A DNA stretch of 64,000 nucleotides from a candidate division KSB1 bacterium (GTDB lineage: Bacteria > Zhuqueibacterota > Zhuqueibacteria > Zhuqueibacterales > Zhuqueibacteraceae), in contig JAPDQB010000005.1 of assembly GCA_034506175.1 (NCBI GenBank), forward strand, positions 62,001-126,000. The letters run 5' to 3'. Under the pieces are notes generated by a model, which worked only from the letters and a program-made list of their open reading frames with translations, ran no database searches and was not told where the DNA came from. Position 1 is the first letter of the stretch; each line of letters opens with the position of its first letter. Of this stretch, positions 44,425 through 53,123 are shown in pieces. The position numbers and the translations under genes are program-made.

Positions 44425-44940
44425 TCATGAATCAGATCTCAAGTTGGGAAATCTTTGCGCGATTAAATCTGACAACTTGGCTTGCACTCGTTGAATAAAA
44501 TCCACAATTGCCTCGGCCGCTTTCGTCCCCTGCACCTGGCCGGTTTGCACCTCCTTCACAGCCAGTCCTGCTTGAATCAAATCATTGATGCGCTCGCTGA
44601 GCGAAAGACGATTCACCTGTGTGGCTTGCATCAGATCGCCAAAAGAAACCACCGGCTGTTCCCGCAACTTCATCAGGATCGCCAGATTGGTTGGCTCCAA
44701 TGCCGCCCGCAAGGCCCGCAGCACAAGGTCGCCGGCGATGGCCTTCACCTCCTCGGGACTGTTGGCCAGCGTTTGCAACCAGCGCAAAGGAGCCTGTGCG
44801 CCGGCGTGACCTTCCGGCAGCTCTCCCGACGGTGCCATCCCCACAAAACTGTCCGTTTTGTCAATGATCATCGCCAGCAGCCGAAACCGCTGCCACAACT
44901 CCTCGGCGATGGCCGTGGAAATTTCAGACAACTCCTTCAT
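44425..44940 (-). CDS. Putative winged-helix protein
   Basis: 171 residues. Residues 70-130 look like an ArsR/MarR-type winged helix: a helix (NLAILMKLREQP), a turn (VVSFGDLMQATQVNRLSLSERI, where the recognition helix would be) and a wing (KEVQTGQVQGT). The N-terminal 70 residues form helices without a known match. No effector site is visible. It precedes the membrane Fe-S oxidoreductase on the same strand downstream of that gene (49-nt gap) and may regulate it. Confidence 0.55.
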   Translation of the reverse strand: MKELSEISTAIAEELWQRFRLLAMIIDKTDSFVGMAPSGELPEGHAGAQAPLRWLQTLANSPEEVKAIAGDLVLRALRAALEPTNLAILMKLREQPVVSFGDLMQATQVNRLSLSERINDLIQAGLAVKEVQTGQVQGTKAAEAIVDFIQRVQAKLSDLIAQRFPNLRSDS

Positions 44941-44989
44941 TTCAAACCAGTGCTGTTTTGGCCTCTTGTCTTTGCCGGGTTCCTGCCTT

Positions 44990-47080
44990 CTATGCCATGG
45001 CCTCCGCCACCAGCTCGATCAAATCTTTCACTTCGATCCTGCCCTCATTGCCGGAAGTCTTCACTGCGTCGGTGTACATGGTGTAGTCTTTCGGGCAGGC
45101 GGTGACGAAGTATTTCACCCCACCCAGGCCGAGCGCTTCCTCGATCCGCTGCTCACTCGTGCGCTTTTTCTCGTTCGAAGTGTCCATCCAAATCCTGCCG
45201 CCGCCGGCACCGCAGCAGAACGTATTTTCACGGCAGCGCGGCATTTCGCGCAATTCCACGCCCAGTGCCGCCATCACTCTGCGCGGCGCATTGGTTTCAC
45301 GATTATAGCGCGCGAGATAGCAGGGATCGTGGTAGGTGACGGTATAATTCAGCCTCCGGTTGAATTTCAACCTGCCCTCGTCGATCAGCTTCGCCAGCAA
45401 GCCGGTGTAGTGGTGAACCGTGTAATTTCCGCCGAACTCGGGATACTCATTCCGGAAAGTATTGAGCGTGTGAGGATCCGTCGTGACGATCTCCTTGAAT
45501 TTGGCCTTCTTGAGCGTCGCCAGATTGTCTTCCACCAGCATTTCGTAAAGCCCCTCTTCGCCGACTCGGCGCACATCATTGCCGGAATTTTTTTCAGCGT
45601 CATAGAGAATGCCGAAATCCACGCCGGCTTTGTTGAAAACCTCGGCGACAGTGCGGGAAATATTTTGCAGACGCGGATCGAACGAGGCAAAATCTCCCAC
45701 ATACCACAAATACTCGACCTGCTCTTTGCGCGCGTCTTTGATTTTGAACGCCAGCTTCTGCGTCCACTTGGCGCGGTTCTTGGGCGACTGCCCGAACGAG
45801 TTGCCATACTCACCGAGGTTTTGCAGCGCCCCTTGCAAGTTGTTGTCGAGTGTGCCGGCATCCACCAAATTGCGGCGCATCTGCACGATGTGAGTCAGAT
45901 GCTCAATGCCCACGGGACAGGCTGCGACGCAGGCCATGCAGGTGGTGCAGCTCCACAGGGTTTCCGGACGAATCACCTGCTGCGCCACATCAATGCTGCC
46001 GTTGCCATTGGCGGGCCATTTGGAGTCGGGCAAAAATTTTTGCCGGAACCATTCACTGGTGTGGAAGGTGGCGTCGGCGAAGGTGCGCAGATCGAGAATC
46101 AAATCGCGCGGCGACAGCGTGGTGCCGGCGGCGTTGGCGGGACAGGCAACATGGCAGCGGCCGCATTTGGTGCAGGCATCGAGATCGAGCAGCTCCTTCC
46201 AGGTAAAATCCGTGATCGTGTGATAGCCCGGCTTTTTCGCACCTGCGATGGGTTTGGGCAGGCGCCGCGCCGCCATCTCATCTTTAAAAATGAGATTCGC
46301 CGTGTCGGTGAAAATATGCATCGCCTTGGAGTACGGCAGATACGCCAGAAACACCATCACCAGAAGCGCGTGTATCCACCACGCCGTGAGGTGCAACGGA
46401 ATCACCTGCGCTTGCAATCCCAATCCATTTGTTGCTTTGGCGAGCAGCCAGCCCACCGGCGACCAGCGCTCGAATGGCGGCATCCACTCGGCGATGCGAA
46501 AGCCCTCGATCAAATATCCCGTGACGCCAATCAGCAGGAGCAGCCAGAGGAACATGCGGTCATCGAAGACAAATCCGGACCGGTCATACCGGCCGTTCTG
46601 CGCATCGGCGCGGGTGTAATCGAGCTGCGGCAGCCGGAACGAAGTCCGGCGCACCATCATCATCACCAGGCCTGCCAGAAAGAGCACGCCCCAAACATCC
46701 AGGATCAGCGAGAACCAGAGATAAAACGGGCCCTGCAGAATTTTGAGGCCGAGAAACCGCAGAAAATCGTGATCGATGGCGACGATCACCGTGCCGATGA
46801 ACAGAAAGGTGAAGCCCCAAAAAATGAGAAAGTGTGAAACCCCGGCATACGTGTCGCGATGAAAGATCGTGCGATTTTGCGCAATGGTTGTGAGCGCGCC
46901 GGCAAGGCGCCGGCCGAAATGGTCGAAGCGGTTGACGCTGCGGCCGCGACGATATTTTTGATAACGGCGGTAGAAGCCATACAGAAACGCCAGCGAGGCG
47001 ATTCCGGCAACGGCATAAAACACCAGTTGCAGCCACATCGGAAAATGCGCAAAGATTTCGCGGGTGGGGGTTTCTGGCAT
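44990..47080 (-). CDS. Membrane Fe-S oxidoreductase (HdrD/EtfD-like)
   Basis: 696 residues. The N-terminal 260 residues contain 5-6 hydrophobic helices with spaced His (haem b-like, NarI-type). Two ferredoxin motifs follow: CTKCGRCHVACP near residue 300 and CTTCMACVAACP near 375. Two CCG repeats follow. The second is complete (TYHDPCYLARYNRE near 575, FCCGAGGGRIW near 610). The first lacks its cysteines (GDFASFDPR and EKNSGNDVRR replace GCxASxD and CCG-type text). Such proteins pass electrons from flavoproteins such as ETF to quinone. Etf genes are not nearby. Confidence 0.85.
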   Translation of the reverse strand: MPETPTREIFAHFPMWLQLVFYAVAGIASLAFLYGFYRRYQKYRRGRSVNRFDHFGRRLAGALTTIAQNRTIFHRDTYAGVSHFLIFWGFTFLFIGTVIVAIDHDFLRFLGLKILQGPFYLWFSLILDVWGVLFLAGLVMMMVRRTSFRLPQLDYTRADAQNGRYDRSGFVFDDRMFLWLLLLIGVTGYLIEGFRIAEWMPPFERWSPVGWLLAKATNGLGLQAQVIPLHLTAWWIHALLVMVFLAYLPYSKAMHIFTDTANLIFKDEMAARRLPKPIAGAKKPGYHTITDFTWKELLDLDACTKCGRCHVACPANAAGTTLSPRDLILDLRTFADATFHTSEWFRQKFLPDSKWPANGNGSIDVAQQVIRPETLWSCTTCMACVAACPVGIEHLTHIVQMRRNLVDAGTLDNNLQGALQNLGEYGNSFGQSPKNRAKWTQKLAFKIKDARKEQVEYLWYVGDFASFDPRLQNISRTVAEVFNKAGVDFGILYDAEKNSGNDVRRVGEEGLYEMLVEDNLATLKKAKFKEIVTTDPHTLNTFRNEYPEFGGNYTVHHYTGLLAKLIDEGRLKFNRRLNYTVTYHDPCYLARYNRETNAPRRVMAALGVELREMPRCRENTFCCGAGGGRIWMDTSNEKKRTSEQRIEEALGLGGVKYFVTACPKDYTMYTDAVKTSGNEGRIEVKDLIELVAEAMA

Positions 47081-47175
47081 ATTTTCATCTCCTTATTTGT
47101 TCTTGTAACAATGCCGGACGACACAACGACGAAACTTTATTTTCATCATTATTCTTTTAGAAGTTGAATCTTTGC

Positions 47176-47286
47176 CAAAAAAGTAAAGATTTTTGGCTCA
47201 CAGAAAAAATCCACTTCAGTGAGAGTTCCATTTCTGTGAGCGAGTAAATCTTTTTGGTTGCGGCTCGTCTGCGGTATGGGGAATTA
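47176..47286. repeat. GTGAGAGTTCC-type intergenic repeat, copy 1
   Basis: GTGAGAGTTCCATTTCTGTG, then AGCGAGTAAATC and GGTTGCGGCT, recur near 51820-51866. It directly follows the TPR-gene stop and precedes the Fe-S oxidoreductase gene. About 100 bp, roughly 85 % identical by eye between copies; the count is approximate. Confidence 0.75.
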
Positions 47287-49038
47287 CCCGGCAGCGTATT
47301 TTTGCAGTAATTCTTGTACTTTGTCCGTTTTCGGATGCCCGATTTGCCGGCCCACCTCGAGCGCCTGCTGGAGCAGGGGCAGGCCGTGCTCTTTTTGCCC
47401 GAGGTCGCAGAGCAGGCTGCCGAGATCGCGGGAAGCAGCGAAGAGCAATTCGGCATAATTGATTTCTTGGGCGATTTGCAGGGCCTCGCGGAAGGCTTGC
47501 AGAGCTTTTTCCCGCTCCTTATGCTGGAGATAAATATGCGCCATGTTGTGGCGCGTCGTGCCCTCGCCCAACCGGTTGCCGATTTCGCGGCAAATCTTCA
47601 AACTCTGTTGCAAATAGTCCAGCGCCGTCGCGTAATCCCCGGCCGCACGATAAATGCCTGCGATGTTGTTCAGCGTCGCGCCCTCGCCCGCGCGATCCCC
47701 GATTTCGCGGCTGATCTTCAAACTCTGTTGCAAATAGTCCAGCGCCGTCGCGTAATCCCCGCGCGCCTTGTAAATTTGACTGATGTTGTTCAGCGTCACG
47801 CCCTCGCCCTGCCGGTCGCCGATTTCGCGGCTTATCTTCAAACTCTGTTGCAAATAGTCCAGCGCCGTCTTGTAATCCCCGCCAGCATAAGCGGTCGTGG
47901 CAAGGTTGTTCAGCGTCGTGCCCTCGCCCCGCCGGTCGCCGATTTCGCGGCTTATCTTCAAACTCTGTTGCAAATAGTCCAGCGCCGTGGCGTAATCCCC
48001 GCGCGCATCATAGATCTGGCTGATGTTACCCAGCGTCGTGCCCTCGCCCGCCCGGTCCCCGATTTCGCGGCAAATCTTCAAACTCTGTTGCAAATACTCC
48101 AGCGCCGCGTCGTAGTCGCCACGCGCTTTAAACAATTGGCTGATGTTGTTCAGCGTCGCGCCCTCGCCCTGCCGGTCGCCGAGTTTTTTCCTTATTGACA
48201 GGCTCTTCTCATAATGCCCCAGGGCTTCGTCCAAATTTCCCAAATGATCATGCAGCAGGCCGAGGCGATTCAACAAGTCGCCACGAATCGCCATGATCTC
48301 ATGGGTATCTGCTTTCTCATGCGCTTCGTATTCGGCCAGCAAATTGGCGAAGAGCTGAATACGCTTTTTTTTCTCTTCGACCGGCAACCGGGCCAGCATC
48401 ATGCTGCCACGTTCGGATTCAAATTGTACCCACATCTTTTCCAGCTCAGTTGGCGGCGCGGCAAACTCGAACACGCCACTGCGCCAGGCCCAAAAATCCG
48501 GCGCGCCTTCGATGATCGCTTGCAGCACGTATTCCGGCACCCACAAAACCAACGGCGCCGGAATGCGTTCGCGGAAATTTTCCCGCTTGTAATTCATCAC
48601 CGCGAGCAGCGGGTGATAAATGGCCGAGGAGGAAATGGAGTTTTCCAAACCATAAACAAAAATGACGCGACGGGCAACGGTTGCGCCGGTTTGCGGGTTT
48701 TGGTCTTGGGTCGCAGGGTGCAGGCGGCGCGACAATTCGGTCAGCAGGTCGGCTATGGGGGCGGTGAATTCGATCTCGAGGAAGGTGAAGCCCTGCGGTT
48801 CGAGGCGCCGGCGAATGGCCTGCATCAGCTCGGCGCGTTGCACCGGCATGTTCACGCGGGCAAATGCCGGGGTTGAATCATCGAGCGCGTCAACATGCTC
48901 AAGCGCCAGCAGCGTTTCCTGCTCGCCGGAGTGTTCTTGCAAAAATGCAGGTGCCAGCAATCTTGACTCACCGGCCTCAGCGCTTCGTTTGGCGGCTGGT
49001 TTTGACGACCGGCTTTTGCCGGAGAGCTTTTTGTTCAT
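47284..49038 (-). CDS. TPR-repeat protein with a STAND-associated N-terminal domain
   Basis: 584 residues from ATG 49038; the longer frame extends into the neighbouring gene. Residues 60-230 have the pattern of a P-loop-lacking sensor or effector domain: RRRLEPQGFTFLEIEF, RVIFVYGLENS, PLVLWVPEYVLQAIIEGAPD, FWAWRSGVFEF. From about 285 on there are seven TPR units of 40 residues (family pattern ALDYLQQSLKISREIGDR). It overlaps the ATPase gene by 62 nt. The pair looks like a split STAND (NACHT-like) protein, a layout used by several defence or signalling systems. Confidence 0.75.
   Translation of the reverse strand: MNKKLSGKSRSSKPAAKRSAEAGESRLLAPAFLQEHSGEQETLLALEHVDALDDSTPAFARVNMPVQRAELMQAIRRRLEPQGFTFLEIEFTAPIADLLTELSRRLHPATQDQNPQTGATVARRVIFVYGLENSISSSAIYHPLLAVMNYKRENFRERIPAPLVLWVPEYVLQAIIEGAPDFWAWRSGVFEFAAPPTELEKMWVQFESERGSMMLARLPVEEKKKRIQLFANLLAEYEAHEKADTHEIMAIRGDLLNRLGLLHDHLGNLDEALGHYEKSLSIRKKLGDRQGEGATLNNISQLFKARGDYDAALEYLQQSLKICREIGDRAGEGTTLGNISQIYDARGDYATALDYLQQSLKISREIGDRRGEGTTLNNLATTAYAGGDYKTALDYLQQSLKISREIGDRQGEGVTLNNISQIYKARGDYATALDYLQQSLKISREIGDRAGEGATLNNIAGIYRAAGDYATALDYLQQSLKICREIGNRLGEGTTRHNMAHIYLQHKEREKALQAFREALQIAQEINYAELLFAASRDLGSLLCDLGQKEHGLPLLQQALEVGRQIGHPKTDKVQELLQKYAAG
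47571..48120. repeat. Five 120-bp tandem units within the TPR gene
   Basis: The phrase GATTTCGCGG...AACTCTGTTG recurs exactly 120 bp apart at 47581, 47701, 47821, 47941 and 48061, each unit encoding one 40-residue TPR. Units match at most positions, including third-codon positions, so recent duplication or gene conversion is likely. It is not a CRISPR array (coding, no spacers). Confidence 0.9.
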
Positions 49039-50380
49039 TTTTCCAGGCTTCTTGAAACTTGCGGGTTTGCTGCACGGCGGGATGCACATCCGCCCAACGC
49101 GCGCCGTCTTGATATTCCAGCACAATCAAGTTATAAGGAAGCCACGCGTATTCGGCGTCGCTGGGCAGACGTTTTTCACGGTGGATGCGCACCAGTCGCG
49201 GCAAATCCGCATCTTTGACCAGGCGATCATATTCCCGCACCAGGGCGCAAATGGCCTTGTCCACCGCCAGCGTGGTGATTTGCTTGGCACTGTAGTCGCA
49301 GGCATAGCGGAGCAGATGCATCAGGTCACGCACATGGCCGCCGGAGGCCAGGCACAATTTGTCCACGCTTTTTGCATCCGCGAAGACGGCCTCGATCGCC
49401 ACGCGCTGGCTAACCATGCGGCGCATGGCCTCGAGGCCATCCCTACAAATTTTGCCGTTCTCTTCCCGAATTTTGATCGACGGCAGCGTGAGCGGCAGAT
49501 CGGGATAGACCTTGCTCAGGTTTTCATGAAAGTAGATCGAGATCGGCGCGGTGTAAATCGCGTGGCAATGCGGGGCTTTGAGGTGATCAGCGTGCTCAAG
49601 ATGAATGGCGCTGGGGGCAGTGCGCCGGCCTTTGTCATCCAGCAATTTGGGAATAATCCGGTCGAGGCCGTCGATGATGATGACCAATCCCTGTTTGCCG
49701 CTCTCGCGCAATTGCTGCTGGAGCTTGTCGATCAGATCGTTCAAATCTTCGAGGAATCGCGCGGTGCGCTGCTCAATTTCCACGCGCAATTGCTTTTTGA
49801 AGGTTGACCCGCTGGTGAGAAAACCGCGCACCGCGGCCATCATTTTGGCGAAAAACGGAATCTGCGGTTCGACGCGGAACTCGGTGGCGAGGGTGTTTTC
49901 GACGGTGTCACGGTCTTCTTTTTCGAGGGTGACTTTTGCCAGGCGCATGGCCAGATCGTCCAAACGGCTGGCATCCAATTGCAGACCGAGACTGCTCTCA
50001 CGCACCTGGATGTCCAATTGCCGCATCATCGCCAGTAAAATGTCGGCATAGTCGACATCGTTCACGTCGATTTCGAGGGCCGCGTCAAAATAAACGACGA
50101 AGAAACCTTCTGTTTCCAAACGATCTTTGAGCAAGAGCAGCTCCGTGGATTTGCCACAGCCGTGCCCGGCGAGTAATTGTTTGAGATATTGCACCGGCCG
50201 GGCGGCATTGGCACGAATGATGCGCTGGGCAATCATGTTGACGATGTGCTCATCCCCGCGCACCGGCGCGCAATCGACGTAACGCGGATCCCCGGGCAAA
50301 AGCGGCTGTTCGGGGTTGACAGCATTGTAGGTTTCGGTGATGTTGGTGGCAGGCTGAAAAGTTTTCGTCGCAGATGGCAT
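48977..50380 (-). CDS. P-loop ATPase, likely STAND/KAP-like partner of the TPR protein
   Basis: 467 residues from ATG 50380, supported by GGAG 7 nt upstream; the longer frame from 50488 lacks support. VRGDEHIVNMIAQRIIRAN is followed by Walker A GHGCGKST near residue 73 and a helix; VIIIDGLDRII near 220 is Walker B. HCHAIYTAPISIYF is sensor-like, and a C-terminal winged-helix-like segment follows. It resembles AAA-type STAND ATPases without their repeats. The repeats are on the next gene, which overlaps it by 62 nt. Confidence 0.75.
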   Translation of the reverse strand: MPSATKTFQPATNITETYNAVNPEQPLLPGDPRYVDCAPVRGDEHIVNMIAQRIIRANAARPVQYLKQLLAGHGCGKSTELLLLKDRLETEGFFVVYFDAALEIDVNDVDYADILLAMMRQLDIQVRESSLGLQLDASRLDDLAMRLAKVTLEKEDRDTVENTLATEFRVEPQIPFFAKMMAAVRGFLTSGSTFKKQLRVEIEQRTARFLEDLNDLIDKLQQQLRESGKQGLVIIIDGLDRIIPKLLDDKGRRTAPSAIHLEHADHLKAPHCHAIYTAPISIYFHENLSKVYPDLPLTLPSIKIREENGKICRDGLEAMRRMVSQRVAIEAVFADAKSVDKLCLASGGHVRDLMHLLRYACDYSAKQITTLAVDKAICALVREYDRLVKDADLPRLVRIHREKRLPSDAEYAWLPYNLIVLEYQDGARWADVHPAVQQTRKFQEAWKNEQKALRQKPVVKTSRQTKR

Positions 50381-50505
50381 TGGTTCTCCGGCAGCATTTG
50401 TTTTTATACGATAATCTACAGGGAGGAGAGCCGAAAAGCAAGGAATTTTTGCCCAAGTTGGTCGCGGCGAAATGCCAAGCAATTCCAACGCGAGGGGATG
50501 GCATT

Positions 50506-51678
50506 TTAAACGTCATGCAAATGATATTTCGCTTCGACGATACAATCGATCACCCCCCCGCCAACCACCACCCCGTCATCATAAAACACCGCGGACTGGC
50601 CGGGTGTGATGGCGCGCTGCGGCGTATCGAAATGAACGCGAACGCGATGCGGCCCGGCGTCAAACAAGCGGGCGGGCGCGCCGGTGTCGCGATAACGAAT
50701 CTTGCAGGAAACCGCCGTGCCATCCGCCGGGCAATAAAGCGATCCCCAATTCACCGAGCTGACGACGAAATCACTCTGACGCAAATCCTCGTCCTCGCCG
50801 ACGACAATGGTGTTGGTGTCGGGATGGATGGCAGTGATGAAAATCGGGCGTCCGAGCGCCAGACCAAGTCCCTTGCGCTGACCGATGGTATAAAATGGAA
50901 AGCCCTGATGCACGCCAACCTGCCGGCCGGTGGCATCGACAAAATCGCCGCCGCCAATTTCGGCAACGGCTTCCGGCGCGCGCTCGCGCAGATAGCGGCG
51001 ATAATCATTATCGGGAATAAAACAAATTTCCTGGCTTTCCTTCTTCTCTGCGGTCTTTAAGCCGAGAGCGCGGGCAATCTCGCGCACTTGCGGTTTGGTC
51101 AAGTCGCCGAGGGGGAAAATCGTGCGCGCCAAGGCTTCCTGCCGCACGCCCCACAGCGCGTAGCTCTGATCCTTCTGCTCATCGACGGCACGCAGGAGTT
51201 CCCAACGACTCGTTGCCGCATTGAAACGCGAGCGAGCATAATGGCCGGTGGCCAGAAAACTCGCGCCGATGTCTTCGGTCTGCTGCAACAGCGCGCCCCA
51301 CTTGATAAAAGTATTGCAGCGCACGCAGGGATTCGGCGTTCGTCCGCCAAAATACTCGTCGATAAAATTCTGCTGCACGCTGCGATCAAAAATCTCGCGG
51401 AAATCAGAAACGTAATGCGGCACGCCGAGCTTGTGGCAGACGGCGCGGGCATCGGCCATGGTGTCAATCGAGCAGCAGCCGCTTTCGAGATTGACATTGC
51501 CGCCGCTGGCGTGATAATCCCACAAATTCAGCGTGATGCCGACGACGCGGTAGCCGTGTTCGTGCAGCAGCGCCGCCGCCACGGAACTATCGACGCCGCC
51601 GCTCATGGCGACGACGACGGTTTCACCGGCGCCGGGCGAGAGCTTGGACTTATGAATGAGTTCAGAATTTCGATGCAT
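50506..51678 (-). CDS. mnmA: tRNA-specific 2-thiouridylase
   Basis: 390 residues from ATG 51678; an ATG at 51762 is less likely as it lies in anonymous sequence. Thiolates U34 of Lys, Glu and Gln tRNAs. SGGVDSSVAAALL (25-37) is the PP-loop; NPCVRCN and QEICFIPD carry the catalytic cysteines; FYTIGQRKGLG is a conserved tRNA-binding part. The sulfur donor chain would include the adjacent cysteine desulfurase at 51898, which probably belongs to the same operon. Confidence 0.95.
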   Translation of the reverse strand: MHRNSELIHKSKLSPGAGETVVVAMSGGVDSSVAAALLHEHGYRVVGITLNLWDYHASGGNVNLESGCCSIDTMADARAVCHKLGVPHYVSDFREIFDRSVQQNFIDEYFGGRTPNPCVRCNTFIKWGALLQQTEDIGASFLATGHYARSRFNAATSRWELLRAVDEQKDQSYALWGVRQEALARTIFPLGDLTKPQVREIARALGLKTAEKKESQEICFIPDNDYRRYLRERAPEAVAEIGGGDFVDATGRQVGVHQGFPFYTIGQRKGLGLALGRPIFITAIHPDTNTIVVGEDEDLRQSDFVVSSVNWGSLYCPADGTAVSCKIRYRDTGAPARLFDAGPHRVRVHFDTPQRAITPGQSAVFYDDGVVVGGGVIDCIVEAKYHLHDV

Positions 51679-51760
51679 TTGAAAATATCTTACCCGCGAA
51701 AAACGCGAAATTATTTTCGCCTGTTTCGTGCCTTTAGTCTCTAACAAGTAAAATGTGTGC

Positions 51761-51887
51761 AAAAAAGCAAAGACTTTTGGCTCACAGAATAGGAACTCTC
51801 ACAGAAAAAAATCGCTTCGGTGAGAGTTCCATTTCTGTGAGCGAGTAAATCTTTCTGGTTGCGGCTTGTCCGCGTTGGGGGGAATTT
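51761..51887. repeat. GTGAGAGTTCC-type intergenic repeat, copy 2
   Basis: Related to 47176-47286. This copy has an extra GGAACTCTCACAG, which is the reverse complement of CGGTGAGAGTTCC, so it forms a complete hairpin with loop AAAAAAATCGCTT. It lies between the desulfurase stop and the mnmA start. Confidence 0.8.
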
Positions 51888-51897
51888 CAAAGTTTTT

Positions 51898-53040
51898 CTA
51901 CTTCGATTTTGACTTGCGTTGCAAAATTTTCTCAAGCGCTTGCAGCGTCGTCTCGATCTCAGCTTCGGTCGTATACTTCCCAAAGCTGAATCGCAACGCC
52001 GAGACCGCGCGTTCCTGCGGCAGCTTCATGGCGCGCAAAACGTGGCTCACTTCGACGCTGCCGGAGCTGCACGCCGAGCCGTTGCTCACGGCGATGCCCT
52101 GCAGGTCGAGGCTCATCAGCAGCGCGGTGCTCTCGAAGCCGGGGAAAGAAAGATTCAGCACCGCCGGCAAGCGTGAAGCCGGGTTGCCGTTCATGGTCGC
52201 GCCGGGAAAAATTTGCTGCACACGCCGCCAGAAATTCTCGCTGAGTGCGCGTAACCGTTCGGATTCGGCTGCTTGATTGGCGATCATCAGCTCAGCAGCT
52301 TTGCCCAAACCCACAATGCCGGCGACGTTTTCAGTGCCGGCGCGACGGTCTCTTTCCTGATGTCCGCCAAAGAGCAACGGCTGGAGCTTGACGCCACGAC
52401 GAACGAACAACGCGCCCATGCCTTTCGGTCCGTAAATTTTGTGAGCGGAAAGCGAAAGCAACGATACTGGAATCTGGCGAACATCAAGCGGCAATTTGCC
52501 AAACGTCTGCACCGCGTCGGAGTGAAAAAGAATTTTGCGCTCGGCGGCCAGCGTGGCGATGTCGGCAATGGGGTTGATGGTCCCGACTTCGTTGTTGGCG
52601 TGCATGATGGAAATCAGCACGGTATCGGGGCGGATCGCTTCGGCAACCGCCTGCGCCGAAATCATGCCCGTCACCTCAGGTTCGAGATAAGTGATTTTCC
52701 AGCCACGCTGTTCCAGCTCGCGGCAGGAATTGAGCACGCACGGATGCTCGATACGGCTGGTGACGACATGCTGCGGCTCAGCAAAAGTGCCGGCCACGCC
52801 AAAAATCGCCAGATTGCCGGCCTCGGTGCCGCCGCTGGTGAAGGCGATCTCCTGCGGTTGCGCGCCGAGCGCCGTCGACAATTTTTCGCGCGCCGCCTCA
52901 ACCGCAACTTTGGTCTCGCGGCCAAAACTGTGAATGCTCGAGGGGTTGCCAAAATGTTCGGTCAAATAAGGCCGCATCGCCTCCAACACTTCCGGCGCCA
53001 GCGGCGTGGTGGCGCTGTAATCAAGATAAATTCGGTTCAT
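51898..53040 (-). CDS. Cysteine desulfurase (NifS/IscS family)
   Basis: 380 residues from ATG 53040 (MNRIYLDYSATTPL). It removes sulfur from cysteine with PLP; the PLP Lys is in SLSAHKIYGPKG near residue 205 and the active-site Cys in GSACSSGSVEVSHVL near 330. EIAFTSGGTEAGNLAIFG and FHSDAVQTFGKLPLDV are also conserved. With mnmA 220 nt downstream it would feed tRNA thiolation; Fe-S cluster assembly is another option. No iscU or suf genes are adjacent. Confidence 0.93.
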   Translation of the reverse strand: MNRIYLDYSATTPLAPEVLEAMRPYLTEHFGNPSSIHSFGRETKVAVEAAREKLSTALGAQPQEIAFTSGGTEAGNLAIFGVAGTFAEPQHVVTSRIEHPCVLNSCRELEQRGWKITYLEPEVTGMISAQAVAEAIRPDTVLISIMHANNEVGTINPIADIATLAAERKILFHSDAVQTFGKLPLDVRQIPVSLLSLSAHKIYGPKGMGALFVRRGVKLQPLLFGGHQERDRRAGTENVAGIVGLGKAAELMIANQAAESERLRALSENFWRRVQQIFPGATMNGNPASRLPAVLNLSFPGFESTALLMSLDLQGIAVSNGSACSSGSVEVSHVLRAMKLPQERAVSALRFSFGKYTTEAEIETTLQALEKILQRKSKSK

Positions 53041-53123
53041 GGTCCTCTGGTTGCTGGTTTCTTGTTCCTGGCCGCTGGTCACTCTTTTTCCAGCAACAAG
53101 CAACGAGCAACCAGCTACCAGTT
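53041..53123. repeat. GCTGGT-type intergenic inverted repeat, copy 5
   Basis: CTCTGGTTGCTGGTTTCTTG on the left and CAACGAGCAACCAGCTACCAG on the right form an imperfect inverted repeat with an inner CCAGCAACAAGC. It is closely related to 11824-11900. It forms the immediate upstream region of the cysteine desulfurase. Confidence 0.7.

Noticed and set aside
44858..46837. 659-residue open frame on the + strand
   Set aside because: Antisense to the Fe-S oxidoreductase, whose CXXCXXCXXXCP and CCG motifs are on the minus strand.
47571..48120. Regular repeats that could suggest a CRISPR array
   Set aside because: The period is 120 bp, the units are coding TPRs and there are no unique spacers.
48977..50488. 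Longer start (ATG 50488) for the ATPase gene
   Set aside because: ATG 50380 has GGAG at the right distance; the extra 36 residues lack any pattern.
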